Positions 1 to 11,728 of a stretch of DNA of 64,000 nt are shown in pieces. The notes below the pieces were generated by a model, which worked only from the letters and a program-made list of their open reading frames with translations, was not told where the DNA came from and made no database searches. The DNA comes from Adineta steineri. Its lineage: Eukaryota > Rotifera > Eurotatoria > Adinetida > Adinetidae. The DNA is taken from the NCBI GenBank assembly GCA_905250115.1, contig CAJNOI010000133.1, positions 189,935 to 253,934 on the forward strand. The letters are read 5' to 3'. How positions within the stretch are numbered: the stretch's first letter is position 1; each line of letters opens with the position of its first letter. Position numbers and translations under genes: made by a program.

Positions 1-646
1 ACATTTGTAGAGAGCATCAAGAGTCTTTTCAGATCCGACGAAACCTTGCTCATCAACACCGACTATACTTAGAATCAAAACTCCACCTAACTGAAGTTCA
101 CGAGAACGCTGCTCGATAAATTGAGCTAAGTCGAGACGTGCTTGCTTTTGATACATTATGAATTCGTCGCCTTGAGCAAATTGAAATGAGCAATGATTTG
201 ATAAATTACATGGCTTGCGAGAAAGCCAATGAATAGCTGCTGATGAATAACCTATTGCAAATGAATTCGATGGAAGACACGGTTCATAAAAAGATCGACC
301 ATTAGCGACACCAAAATATAAGTTATCTTTGTTCAAAAGTTCAAAGAGAGACGTCCAATCGTTGGTAGGTAAATCATTGTGAACAACAATAATTTGTTTG
401 TTATCATCGATTTTTTTTTGATTCTTTCAAATATTGAATAATTGTTTTCATGGCATACATCGAATTGAGTCCATGTGCTGCACCAAAATCAGCGATAATC
501 AGTGGAGTAGATGAAGAAGAAATATCAAGCACATCAATTCCTTCTCGAATGAATGGAAGCGAGGCTTCGATAGCTGCCATTTGAGGACGAGAGTTCAAAT
601 TATAAGATCCACCCATACCTAGTGTTGCAACCATGGTTGTTGTCAT
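1..646 (-). CDS. SABATH-type carboxyl methyltransferase, 5' part, frameshifted
   Basis: N-terminal part of a SABATH family S-adenosylmethionine-dependent methyltransferase, the plant family that methylates carboxyl groups of small acids such as salicylate and jasmonate. Seen: start ATG at 646, then MGGSYNLNS, the SAM-binding motif ADFGAAHGLNS, and in the next frame VVHNDLPTNDW, FYEPCLPSNS, AIHWLSRKP and an arm ending RSRELQLGGVLILS, all in family order. The frame breaks at a run of nine A (minus strand; 411-419), where eight would keep the frame open, so this is either a homopolymer error or a recent disabling mutation. The gene runs off the left edge of the window. Animals generally lack this family, so transfer from a plant, bacterium or fungus is inferred. 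The substrate cannot be told. Confidence 0.8.
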
Positions 647-862
647 ATTTGCAATGCGAAGTTTTTATCTCTAACTATATTTATATTATATGTGTATATG
701 AAGATTACAAGACACAAGCACATGTGTGATAAAATAGAAAGAAAGAGAAAAAAACAAGTAAAACCGATATTTAAAGTAGAAAGGAGTAAATGTGAGTTTA
801 TTAACTTGATAAAAGCAAACAACTAGCGACCTTGAGAGTGTGAATGTGGGTAAAAGATTATC

Positions 863-2263
863 TCAGAAGTTATAACTTTCTGCTCTTTCATTGCGTTCAA
901 TCAATTCATTGATTTCAAGTAAAGCATCGACTTCGATTTCATTCTCCAAGACATTGAACCTGTTCAGTGTCTAGATTAAAAAGTACAGCTAACGAGATAA
1001 TATACATAGAGAAATTACGATAATTACTTTATTATGTCGTAATCCCTCAGTTAGATATTGTGCTCCAACATTTCCGATTTGATTTCCCCAGAGATTTAGT
1101 GAAGTCAATGTCTAAATAAAAAGGTGAAGATAAAGATATGATAAACATAACGAGAGAATGGCCATTACTGCGTTGTGCTGCAATGCATTGCCCAAATGTT
1201 GTCCTCCAACATCCCCAATCTGATTTCCAAGAAGATTCAATGTGGTGAGTGTCTAGATCAAAAACGTGGGGGTAGAGATATGATATCGGTGAAAAGTGAA
1301 TGGCAATTACTTTATTATGTTGCAATGCATCAGCCAAATGTTGCGCTCCAATGTCTCTAATTTGATTATGTTGAAGATTTAGTGTGATGAGTGTCTAGAT
1401 GAAAATGTGAGAGTAAAGACATAATATAGATAAAGAGATAATGATAATTACTTTATTTTGTCGTAATCCATTGTCAAAATATTGTACTCCAATATCTCCG
1501 ATTTCATTCCCCCAGAGATGTAGTGAAGTGAGTGTCTAGATAAAAAAATGCAGATAAAAACATGATATAATTGAAGAGTAAATGGGAATTACAGTATTAT
1601 GTTTTAATGTACCACCCAAATACTCTGCTCCAAGATATCCGATTTGATTTTCACCAAGATGTAATGTGGTGAGTGTCTAAATGAAAAAGTGGATGCAAAC
1701 ACATGCTACAAATGCAGAGAGAGAATGACAATTACCGAGTTGTATCGTAATCCACCAGCCAGATATTGCGCTCCAACATCTCCGATTACATTCCCCCATA
1801 AATGCAGTGAGGTTAGGGTCTAGATGAAAAAGCACAAGTAAAGATACGATGTAGTTCAAAACAGATAATAATGACTGTGTTGTATCGTAATACATCGCCA
1901 AAATATTGTGCTCCAACATATCCGATTTGATTATGTTGAAGATATAGTGTGGTGAGTGTCTAGAGGAACCGATGAAAGTAAAGATATGATGTACATGACG
2001 ACAGAATTATAATCACTGTATTGTGTCGTAATGCACCAGCCAGTTGTTGTGCTTCAACTTCTTGGATTTCTTTGTATGCGAAATCGAGTGTTGAAAATGT
2101 CTAGAGGAAAAGATATAGTACAGATGAAGTGACTGAATAGTTGGTTGATGTTTTCTGGAGTAAGATGAGTAAAATGAATAGCTATGTGACTTGGTTGAGT
2201 ACTTTTTGATTTCGATTGTTGCTTTTTCTTGGACACTATACGACTGTGTGTATGAAACAACAT
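863..2263 (-). CDS. Leucine-rich-repeat protein (ribonuclease-inhibitor/NLRC3-like), one repeat per exon
   Basis: Eight consecutive exons of about 84 bases each encode one 28-residue LRR of the form TLTSLNLWGNQIG..GAQYL...LRHN. They are separated by GT-AG introns of about 55-70 bases in the same phase. Exons lie near 2018-2100, 1876-1959, 1737-1820, 1593-1677, 1453-1539, 1311-1396, 1169-1250 and 1030-1110; a last exon (863-970) ends in a charged tail and stop. The 5' exon with ATG at 2263 is basic and its donor site is uncertain. Such LRRs form a curved protein-binding surface. No NACHT or other effector domain is visible, so the partner and role are unknown. The F-box-like exon just upstream might be the true first exon. 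Confidence 0.75.
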
Positions 2264-2744
2264 AGATTTATAAAGGCAGAAGAGTCAAACAATTTATTCC
2301 ATAATTTCATATTTATTATGAGTGATGTGATTGGGTGAGAATGTGGATGTTGTTTTGTGGGATAATCGTTTGTCCATCTACATTCACGATTACCTATACC
2401 GAAAGTCGTTCATGCTCTCAAAATAATGTATCCCTAGAATATTATTTATAACAAGATAATCTAGTTTATAGATCGGTACTTTATTTTAAAAAGTGATTTT
2501 TATTATTGAACATGTATAAAAAAAGTTTTTTTTGTGTCCCTTTCTTTCGTTCTTGTCTAAACATTGTATATGTATGACGTCATACTTGATTTGAAACGTG
2601 GAATATTTAGCTGAGATTGAAAAGAAAGTAAAAAGAAAAAAAATATTTTAAGTGACAAATAGTATATTTAATTGAAGTCACTCTATTTAAATAGAGATTG
2701 TAGTAGTGTAAAATAATCAGAGAGTCAATAGATATAAAGTTTAC

Positions 2745-2897
2745 CTGATATCGATCGTAACTGTCTACGATGCTGTTGAGCCGTTGACATACGTTTCTCA
2801 TTGAGCATACAATTGTGAAATTTGATTGATGATCGAGAATTCGGTAGACAAGTTCTACCGGTAACGTAATGAAGTTGGCGACAGTTTGATTTGCCAT
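2745..2897 (-). CDS. F-box-like N-terminal exon (orphan or first exon of the LRR gene)
   Basis: A 51-residue exon starts at ATG 2897 and ends at a clean donor (CAG|GTAAAC). It carries LPVELVYRILDH and a following IRNVCQRLNS-like helix, the pattern of F-box-like N-termini common in bdelloid genes. The F-box normally binds Skp1 in SCF ubiquitin ligases. No matching downstream exon was recognised before the LRR gene at 863-2263, so this is either its first exon, which would make an F-box/LRR protein, or a gene remnant. Confidence 0.5.
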
Positions 2898-3254
2898 TGT
2901 AGACTGTTGATGAAATGCGTGCTCTGCAGCCTTATATGTTGGTTATATGATGTGTTGTCAATTTTTCTTCCTACTAAATGAGTAGATATTTGTTTTCTCT
3001 ATTGGTTTCACACGATGTTGCAATTACTTGTTTGAAAGAAAAAGAATGATGTCAGTAACAGAACAACAGAATTGCCATAACAAATATACACAAAGTTTTT
3101 GTTAAGATTTTGTTTTATTGGCATAAAATGATATAGAAGAGACTAGAATATTGTGTTTTCAGTTCTAATCAGAAAAGATTGAATGGCTTTCGCTTTTTAC
3201 TTATTTTTGTTCAAAATCTATATTGTTATTTGATTGTAAAACTAATTATAAATA

Positions 3255-5560
3255 GTTTATAGGATGAAACCGAGTTAGACGAGTGAATCAACGAATGTTA
3301 CTACAATCTGATATGTTGTTGAACAAATTTGCCTGAAATATTTATTTTATAATATACAAACTTGCAACAAATATGTTTCTTTTTATTGGAACAACAATAT
3401 TACAAGTATAAAATAAAATCTTTGTTATAGTACATACTATTACAAAATAAGAGGTGAATGTATTTTGAGATAATGGAATAACTCGGTTCGCTAGTTATAT
3501 TCAAAATCTTTCAGTCTTTAACGGGCTGTTTTATGGGACTTTCACAATGCCAGTACGTATAATCAATGTGATGATTGTCATTACGCAATTTCCAGGGAAT
3601 CGTTGTGGGTATAAATCCCTTTATGTCTACTCACAGTGATACTCACTCTCAATGTAGATATTTTAATTTTAAGCAAAATAACCCATATACCAGTCTCTAA
3701 TAGATACACGTTAGAGATTTTAGATATCGAGCAGAAAATATTTTTTCACACTGTTCAGGTCTACTAATTGAAGACGGTAATCACCCTCTTTATTCTACGT
3801 TCATATTTTCTTTCTGATAGTTTTTATTCATAGAATCTATAAGTATTCTTGATAGTTAAAAATATGTATTGAAGAAAATTCAAGTTTATTTCAATATAAT
3901 AAATTCTAATGTTCTTCGACAAAATATCTTCATTATTTGTAACCTTTTCCAGTACACGCATTGCAATCCGCTGTAGTTCCTGAGGAGTTGCCATTGCCAT
4001 CACAGTTGCTACACTTATTAGCGCTACTTGGGATGGTACCTTTTCCAGCGCATCCTGTGCAATCCGCTGTTGTCTCCTTGGATTTGCCATCACCTTTACA
4101 ACGATAACATAAGGCGAGATCATCAGAAATAGTACCTGTTCCATTACATGGTTTGCAATCGGCTGTTTTGTCGGTGGATTTTCCAGTACTATCACAACGA
4201 GGACATGTATCCATGGTTAGTAACAATTATTTCAACTCAATTGACGCGTTTGTTATAACCTCTAATCTAAAAATGAATTATACATAGAATTTTCTTTAAG
4301 ATAGTATGTTATTCAGCTTTCAATAAAATAATGTAATGAGGCAACGGTTCTCCTTATAATAAAATATAAAACATCTGTAAGATTACATATATAAATCTAT
4401 CAAACGTAAAGTGTTCACATGTGATAAATAAGTTACTCGCGATAAATTAAAAAATTATGATCACAACTTTTACTTTTTTTCTACCCATCGGGTTTTCCAC
4501 GAATGTGGTGCATGAAAGAAACGTTGCATACTTTTAACTAACAAAGATTGTTAAGGATATTGACAACTGCTTTCTTTCGGGCACAAATCGTCATTTTCCT
4601 TTGAAAAATTGTTGACCTTCGTCTGATCAATGAGTTTAGAAAAGCTTTTCTATTGTGACGGTTTGCGAAGGGTGGAGACTCTTCTGTACGATTTTTACAT
4701 TTGATCAAGTCTCTCTCTCTTCTGGCAATGCGGATCTCTAGATTTAGAGGATATAAACTATTATATCATCAAACTTCATTGACAAAAATATTGCAAATCA
4801 TTAAAAACACTTAGTATAGCAGTATTAGAAATAGGAATGTCTACTTACTATCGACGTAAGACGGTTGTATTCAGTTAATACTTTTGTTTGATCGATGATC
4901 AATTTGCACGTATATATATGTACGAAATAGAAGAACTATATTTTCTCCAAGTTGCGCTTGTTTTTTTGTTGACTATTATTCCTTTTCATATTTAACATAC
5001 GACCTTCATCAATCAAATCATAATGTATTTTTATGGTTTTTGACTTCATACGCTTCTTTTCAAGGTAAAAACTTGAACAAATCTACATGTAATCTCTTAT
5101 AATATAATTGGTTCTTTATATAATGCGTATAATGAAAGAAAAAAAAGGTGCTAAAAATAAAACTCATGATAAAAATAAGGTTTCGCACAAAAAAATTATG
5201 AATAATGACATATGTGGCAAGTTTTTTTGTCTACATAATTATGTTTTACATATCCAATCAGATCAGCATAAACATTATACAAACAGTATTTCGGCAGAAG
5301 AATTTAAAATTCGTTGTAAAACTAAAAGAACTTTTTTTACAGTATAGTTGCTATTCAATATTTATTGCGTGATGTAACCAAAATTAGAAATCGTATTTTT
5401 TACTTCACTTGTATCTATAAGTAATGTATGATAAATATTGTTTTGATTCAACTAGCATGCTCTTATCTGCTAGAAAGTTGCATTCGTCATTAAAACAAGT
5501 TTCTTTAAAAAATAAAAAGACGCAAAATGGAGTTAATATCGTAGAAAAATGTCTCAAATT
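3255..5560. repeat. Segmental tandem duplication, unit 1
   Basis: About 2.3 kb that recurs in direct orientation at 5684-7910. Homology starts near the shared TTATAGGATGAAA and ends at the shared GTAGAAAAATGT.TCAAATTCTT. It includes the small zinc-ribbon gene and a long noncoding part. Short reading frames around 5108-5347 have a counterpart in unit 2 but carry different indels and show no known domain, so I do not call them genes. Confidence 0.85.
3933..4226 (-). CDS. Small CxxCxGxG zinc-ribbon protein, copy 1 (DnaJ central-domain-like)
   Basis: A 97-residue protein made almost wholly of six Cys-pair units: CPRCDSTGKS, CKPCNGTGT, CYRCKGDGKS, CTGCAGKGT, CSNCDGNGNS and CNACTGKGYK. In DnaJ/Hsp40 four such motifs bind two zinc ions and help hold unfolded clients; here there are six and no J domain. 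Two ATGs lie four codons apart (4226 and 4214), and the second may be the real start. Alternating units carry a T(T/A)ADC spacer, so the gene grew by duplicating a two-motif block. Zinc binding is inferred; the partner is unknown. A close copy lies at 6348-6647. Confidence 0.7.
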   Translation of the reverse strand: MLLTMDTCPRCDSTGKSTDKTADCKPCNGTGTISDDLALCYRCKGDGKSKETTADCTGCAGKGTIPSSANKCSNCDGNGNSSGTTADCNACTGKGYK

Positions 5561-5680
5561 CTTGAGGGTGTGGGTCGATGTGGATATGAATGTGAGCAGG
5601 TGTGACTGCAGGTATTATACTTATTTGTAATTAACACTGACATCCACACAAAACCTCACTCATACCCACACCCACACCCT
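5561..5680. repeat. TGTGGG/CCCACA fold-back element at the duplication junction
   Basis: Left arm begins CTTGAGGGTGTGGGT and degenerates into TGTGGATATGAATGTGAG; right arm reads CTCATACCCACACCCACACC. It exactly fills the space between the end of duplication unit 1 and the start of unit 2, and is absent at the other ends of both units. Confidence 0.8.
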
Positions 5681-5683
5681 ATA

Positions 5684-7910
5684 GATATTTTATAGGATGA
5701 AATAGAGTCGGACAAGTGAATCGACGAATGTTACTACAATCTGATCTGTTGTTGGACAAATTTGCCTAAAATATTGAGTCCTTTTTAAAGAGGATTATTT
5801 ATTTTATAATATAGAAATTTGAAAAAAGTATGTTTCTTTTTATTGGAACAACAATATTACAAGTATAAAATAAAATCTTTGTTATAGTACATACTATTAC
5901 AAAATAAGAGGTGAATGCATATTAAGGTAATGGGATAACTCGGTTCGCTAGTTATAGTCAAAATCTTTTGTTCTCTAACGGGCTGTCTTATGGGACTTTC
6001 ACAATGCAAATAAATTAACTACACTACAGATTAGGATCTGGGTATCTACTTTCTTCTCTTTTATTCTTAACGTTACACCCACACTCTTGTGCTTGCTTCA
6101 ATAGCTAAGTTTTTAACTATAACGTTGAAAGAAAAATTTAGACATCGAACAAAAAATATTTTTTACACTGTTCAGATCTACCAATCGAAGACAATAATCA
6201 CCCTCTTTATTCAATGTTCATATTTTCTTTCTGATAGTTTTTATTCATAAAATCTATGAGTATTCTTGTTAGTTAAAAATATATTGAAGAAAATTTAAGT
6301 TTATTTCAATATAATAAGTTCTAATGTTCTTCGACAAAATGTCTTCATTATTTGTAACCTTTTCCATTACACGTATTGCAATCCGCTGTAGTTCCTGAAG
6401 ATTTGCCTTTGCCACCACAGCTGCTACACATACTAGCACTACTAGGGATAGCACCTGTTCCACTGCAACTTTTGCAATCCGCTGTTGTCTCCTTGGATTT
6501 GCCATTGCCTTCGCAACGAAAGCATAAGATGAGGTCACCAGAAATATTGCCTGTTCCTTTACATGGTCTGCAGCCGGCTGTTGTGTCGTTGGATTTGCCA
6601 GAACCATTACAACGAGGACATATATATGTAGGCATAATTAAAAACAATTATTTAAATTCAATCGATGCGTTTGCTATAACTTCCAATTTAAAATGAATTG
6701 TAAAATATAATTTTCTTTAAGATAGTATGTTATTTAGCTTCCAACCTTATAATAAAATTTAAAACAATTATACGATTAAATATATAAATCTATCAAGAAT
6801 AACATGTTCGCATGTGATAAATGAGTTATGAAAGATGAGTTATAAAATTATAATCACAACTTTTACTTATTTTTTCTACCCTTTCAAGTTTTGCATGAAT
6901 GTGGTGCATAAAAGAAACGTGGCATATTTTAATTTATAAAGATTTATTTTCGATCTTCGTCTGATCAATAAATCTGTAAGAGCTTTTCTATCGTGATAGT
7001 TTGTCAAGAGAGGACAATCTTCTGTACGATTCTTACTCATTGATTATTACCTTTAATCTAGTCTTTCTCTCTTCTAACAATGCAGGACTCTAGATGTAGA
7101 GGATATAAATTACTTCATCCTCAAACTTCATTGAAAAAAATATTGCAAATCATTAAAAACACTTAGTATAGCAGTATTAGAAATAGGAATGTCTACTTAC
7201 TGTCGATGTAAGACGATTGTATACAGTCAATACTTTTGTTTGATCAATAATCAACTTGCACGTATATATATAAAAGAAGAACTGAATTTTTTCCAACTTG
7301 CGCTTGTTTTTTTGTTGATACTTATTTTTTTTCATTGTTAACCTAGATTCTTCATTAATCGAACCATACTGTATTTTTTATGGTTTTTTGATTTCATTCG
7401 CTTCTTCTCAAGGTAAAAACGTGCAAATACTTGCATATGTAATACGTTATAATATAATTGGTTCTTTATATAATGCGTATAAAGAAAGAAAAAAAAAGGT
7501 GCTTAGAAATAAAAATCATGATAAAAATAAGGTTTTGCGATAAAAACAAATATGAATAATGGCGTATGCATCGAGTTTTTTTTTCTACATAATTATGTTT
7601 TATATATCCAGTCATACCACCATAGACATTATAAAAACAATGTTTCGATAAAAGATTATAAAATTCGTTGTAAAACTGAAAGAATTTTTTTTCTCAATAT
7701 AGTTATTATCCAATATTTATTGCATGATGTAACCAAAATTAGAAATCGTATTTTTAACTTCACTTGTATTCATAAGTAATGTGTGATAAATATTGTTTTG
7801 ATTCGACCAGCATGCCCTTATCTGTTAGAAAGTTGCATTCATCATTAAAACGAGTTTCTTTTAAAAAAAAGACTCAGAACAGAATAAATACCGTAGAAAA
7901 ATGTTTCAAA
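5684..7910. repeat. Segmental tandem duplication, unit 2
   Basis: Direct copy of 3255-5560 with scattered substitutions and indels. The promoter-side, coding and distal parts are all recognisable, but the stretch at 6010-6110 differs from its counterpart at 3550-3660. Divergence is clear by eye, so this is not an assembly duplicate. Confidence 0.85.
6348..6647 (-). CDS. Small CxxCxGxG zinc-ribbon protein, copy 2
   Basis: A 99-residue paralogue of the gene at 3933-4226. The same six Cys-pair units appear: CPRCNGSGKS, CRPCKGTGN, CFRCEGNGKS, CKSCSGTGA, CSSCGGKGKS and CNTCNGKGYK. All twelve cysteines and the glycines are kept while spacer residues vary, which argues that both copies are or recently were translated. 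No J domain, signal peptide or membrane segment. Start either at 6647 or four codons later (MPTYICPRC). Function unknown beyond likely zinc binding. Confidence 0.7.
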   Translation of the reverse strand: MFLIMPTYICPRCNGSGKSNDTTAGCRPCKGTGNISGDLILCFRCEGNGKSKETTADCKSCSGTGAIPSSASMCSSCGGKGKSSGTTADCNTCNGKGYK

Positions 7911-8944
7911 TTCTTATTTTTTAGAAACCTATAAGTTATTTATTTATCTGCTATATTGGCAGCAATGTTCGAATATTTTTCACAACTTTATTTGGTAGTT
8001 GACAATAAGTCAGCTTTTCATGCATAAATATTTTCTCATACATTCATGAAATTCTTTTCTTTATTTTGAATATTACTGTTTATTTCCTATTGATAATATT
8101 GCCATTATTTTTTTTTAAAACTCGCTCTATACTCTTCTCAGTTCGTCACTGATATATTTATTCAACATTTTCTTCATAAATTATTCAGGTATCTTTTACT
8201 TACAGTATATTATTTACCATCACTCTACAACATGAAAAATTACATTTATTTTCATTTTGGACATGTATGTGATTGACATTTCAAACAAAAACTGTCGAAC
8301 ATTCCGTACTGACTCTTGAAGAATTATTGTACAATAAAGGCATAGCTTCGACTAGTCTCTCTCATCATCAAATTTTATATACGCTTATAGAACTTTCGAT
8401 ATTTTTTCTGACAATACTCGACTCCTAAAATTCATATTCGTTATTTTATGACTATAGTTCATTTATCTTGATTCTGAACGAAACATAGTTATTGAAGAAG
8501 TTGTTTGTGTGGATATAGACATGTATTCATCTCACACCCCACCCAAATCCAACGAGAGCTCTTATTATGATACTATTTAATACTTATAAACTAAAAAAAA
8601 TTATTGAAATTCTTCGAAAGATACATGAAAAGATTCTCTCGTAAGTTCATATCATTTAAATTCTTACTGAACGGTGTAAATCGAACAATGGAGAGAAAAA
8701 AAACCTGTCAAAAACTCGAGAAGAAGCATTTAATATTGTATTGATGAATTCATGCAGAAATGTCTGTGTATTATGATTTTAAAGTTTTGTTTTAACTTGG
8801 AATAAATAAATGATAATCCTAGCAAGAATTATTTTCATAAAGTACAGATCATTCATTTGTGCGATAGTAAGAAAAGTGTTGTTAAAAAATAAGTGGTAGA
8901 TAACAATATTTTTATCGAAATCTACTACTTTATTTAATAAAAGT
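7911..8944. other. Intergenic, AT-rich
   Basis: No gene recognised. A weak, decayed fold-back with TGTGGATATAGAC and CTCACACCCCACCC arms lies at about 8510-8550. Confidence 0.5.
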
Positions 8945-9796
8945 TTATTTTTTTGTGAAAAGACATATTTTATCACTTATTTCAAACGAATGAAGTAGTA
9001 GCCCAAGAGTACTGTTCTTATGTGTTGGGGATCCTGATTGAATATCATCGATAAGATGTTTAAGAAATTCAATTAATGTCGATTCTTTTAAATATTCACC
9101 ATCAAATTCAGATAAATAACTTGTATAAATATCTTCAATAGCATAAGTACCACCCGAACGAAGAGCAGCTGGTAAAAGAATACTAAGACTATTGATTTGC
9201 TGTGTCATTCGATGACCACCATCATCTATAATTGCATCAAAAGTGTTTGCATTACTTTTAGCAAAAGATTTAAGAAATGATCGATCATCTTGAGAACCGT
9301 AGTGCATTGTTACATTCAACTAAAAACTAAAAAAATGAATTATTTTTTTCATTTCTAAAATTACCTTTTGACCAGGACCCTGCAACCATTTTTCACCACA
9401 TTGTTTATCATACTCAAGAAAATGAATATCAGCTGTTGGACCAAAATATTCTCGCCATAGCGCTGCCGACACACCTACACCCCATGACATGCCACAACCA
9501 AGACCAATTTCGAGTAGAGAAAATTTAGTATTACGATATTTACTTAAATAATGTTCATAGAAACGAGTATAACGATGAACTTGTCCTTTACTAGTATGAT
9601 ATTTCGTATCCAATTGTGTTAGTGATATTTCACTCGTTGGTTTTGTCTGTATAATGTTGTTCTCAGATAATGGTGTCCTCGGGAATGATGATTCTCGTAA
9701 ATCTCGTCGAATTAAAATAAAAATAATTATTAACTGTAAAATTATGATGATAAAACGAAAGGTACAATGTCTGTACAATCGTTGGTAATTGTTCAT
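8945..9796 (-). CDS. Membrane-anchored class I SAM methyltransferase (demethylmacrocin O-methyltransferase-like)
   Basis: Two exons (9365-9796 and 8945-9319) with a 45-base GT-AG intron joined in phase 0 give 268 residues. Residues about 14-32 form one hydrophobic helix followed by RRD, suggesting a type II membrane anchor. The catalytic domain has YHTSKG, the SAM motif LLEIGLGCGMSWG, FDAIIDDGGH and GGTYAIEDIYTSY, the order seen in macrocin-type sugar O-methyltransferases. It should transfer a methyl group from SAM, probably to a sugar or polyphenol-like hydroxyl, but the acceptor cannot be read from sequence. The family is mainly bacterial and fungal, so transfer is possible. ATG at 9796 is the only start that includes the anchor. 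Confidence 0.8.
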
Positions 9797-11728
9797 GATG
9801 AATTTTGTTCTAGCGACAAGGGATTTGTTAGAAGAAAAACAGATTGAGACGATTCAATAAGTACGAAACATTTTTATCATAAACTTCAAATAACTGTCTG
9901 AGAAAAAGATATATCAATTGATTGACAAATCGAATAATAAATCTAAAAATTAGTACATGATGTTATATACAGAATGTCACAGAGATAATCTATAAAAAAA
10001 ATCGAACATCAACTTTGTAGATTGAGTAAATAAGTTGACTCGTATATGGTTAATAGAAAAAATGAATGCAGAAAATTTTCTTTATGAAAATTATGCCAGT
10101 AAACGCTTTAAATATAAGCTAATACTTATATCATCAGAGAAACTTGATCTGTTCGTAAGAAAAATATATTTAAAGAGTTTCCCAAATAATTACTTAAAAT
10201 ATGAGAAGAAAAATAGAATTTTCATTTATCAAACACTGATATTTGCAAAGTAATCAGTGTTTATGGTGGTTGTAAAAACATTTTGTCAATGTTCTATCAT
10301 TCATAAATTCCTATTAAAAGCATTGATGTACATCAATCCATATACTCGGTCTGTAAAGAAGATAATCAAAAATATTTAAAAATATGTTTAAAATAGAGTA
10401 ACTCCCTTGTTCATATCACATTATCTATGCTCATATGTTTGCTAAAAATATTACCTAGAAACAAAAAGATTTTGTCATGAGTCTATTTATTCTTTGAAAA
10501 CATACTATAGGAATTGATTATTCTATAAACTTACTTCAATTGTACTGACAGAATTTTATCATTGTATTATTTCAATAACACTGACGTTCATTTCGTTGGC
10601 TAAGTAATATATTAAATTTCAAGAAACAATAAAAACAAACAGATTCTCGTGGCTAAACCGATGCGACAGTTTAGCTAAAGTGATTGAATTTAACTACTTT
10701 TATTTTCAGTGCTACGATTTATAACAAAAAAATACTATGATGACTCAACATCTTTTAGATATTTTAATGCACACATTTTCCTGAATCTTATTCAAGTAAG
10801 ACTCAGGACTACAAAAACTATTAATAACTATCATCAGTATAATCAAGATATTTTTCTTGATACAACGACTAGTAAAGTAGTAGTAGGACAGAAAGTGATA
10901 TGATATTGGACAACATATTATCAAGATCAATAATAATACTAAAAAACTTGCCTTACAAGAATATTTTATTATTTTAATATGTTTAATAAAAACGACCGAG
11001 AATAATATAATTTTATAGATGAATAATAATTGTCTGCGTGTCATTTAAGTATTTGTCAGAAGAATTTGCTTTTTTTGCTTCTAAAAGACACGTCTACCAC
11101 AGGAATATTGATATTATTTTTCTCTATGTAGTATTTCCTTTTTCTTCCTCCAATGCGATGTATATGTTGCATTTGTAACAAAGACGACTAGAAGTGTTAA
11201 ATAATTTTTGGTTAAATATTAAACCATACACGGTAACAAAAAGATTCTTATTTGCCATGTTTATCACAACCGTCAAATATGATATTACATGACTTGTTTC
11301 AATTCTCCTTTCTCATTCCGTGAGTCATACGTTATGACTAGAGATTCCTGAGTTATATTCAAAGAAAATATATATTTAGCTGTGGATGTGAGTATTGTAT
11401 ATACTCACCCACACCCTCAATATGGTAATGAGCACCTGTCTTTAAAGATAGGGCGGGGGGAGGAGCAGGGAATCGTAAAACTTGAGGATTGATTGTGCTA
11501 AAATTAGAATTTTTTTACTGATAACATTCATAACTCCATTCAATATTATTTCTGATGAGCAAAAGATAACATATACAAATGCATCTAGATATAAAGACTT
11601 TTAATTGTTTGAATATAATAATCAATTACTATGTCATAAAGAGGGTGTGGGTATACCACCACGACAATTGAACACTCCTATGATATTAAATTCTTTTGGA
11701 AAATCTAATATATTTTATTTCTATTTAT
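9797..11728. other. Intergenic, AT-rich, one possible orphan exon
   Basis: No recognised gene. A stretch near 10709-10794 is open and flanked by an acceptor-like TTTTCAG and a donor-like CAA|GTAAGA, but its protein (LRFITKKYYDDSTSF...) matches nothing I know. A fold-back lies at 11381-11420 (TGTGGATGTGAG / CTCACCCACACCCTCAA), and the start of an AG-rich run at about 11450. Confidence 0.5.

Noticed and set aside
863-2100. CRISPR-like array from regularly spaced ~150-base repeats
   Set aside because: The repeats are 84-base LRR exons and the spacers are GT-AG introns in a eukaryotic gene.
5108-7779. Paired small open frames at 5108-5347 and 7552-7779 (MNN...HNYVL...FKIRCKT)
   Set aside because: They look alike only because the DNA is duplicated; indels shift their ends and no known domain is present.
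10745-11044. Hydrophobic 99-codon open frame on the minus strand
   Set aside because: AT-rich DNA gives such frames by chance; no domain, no splice or start support.
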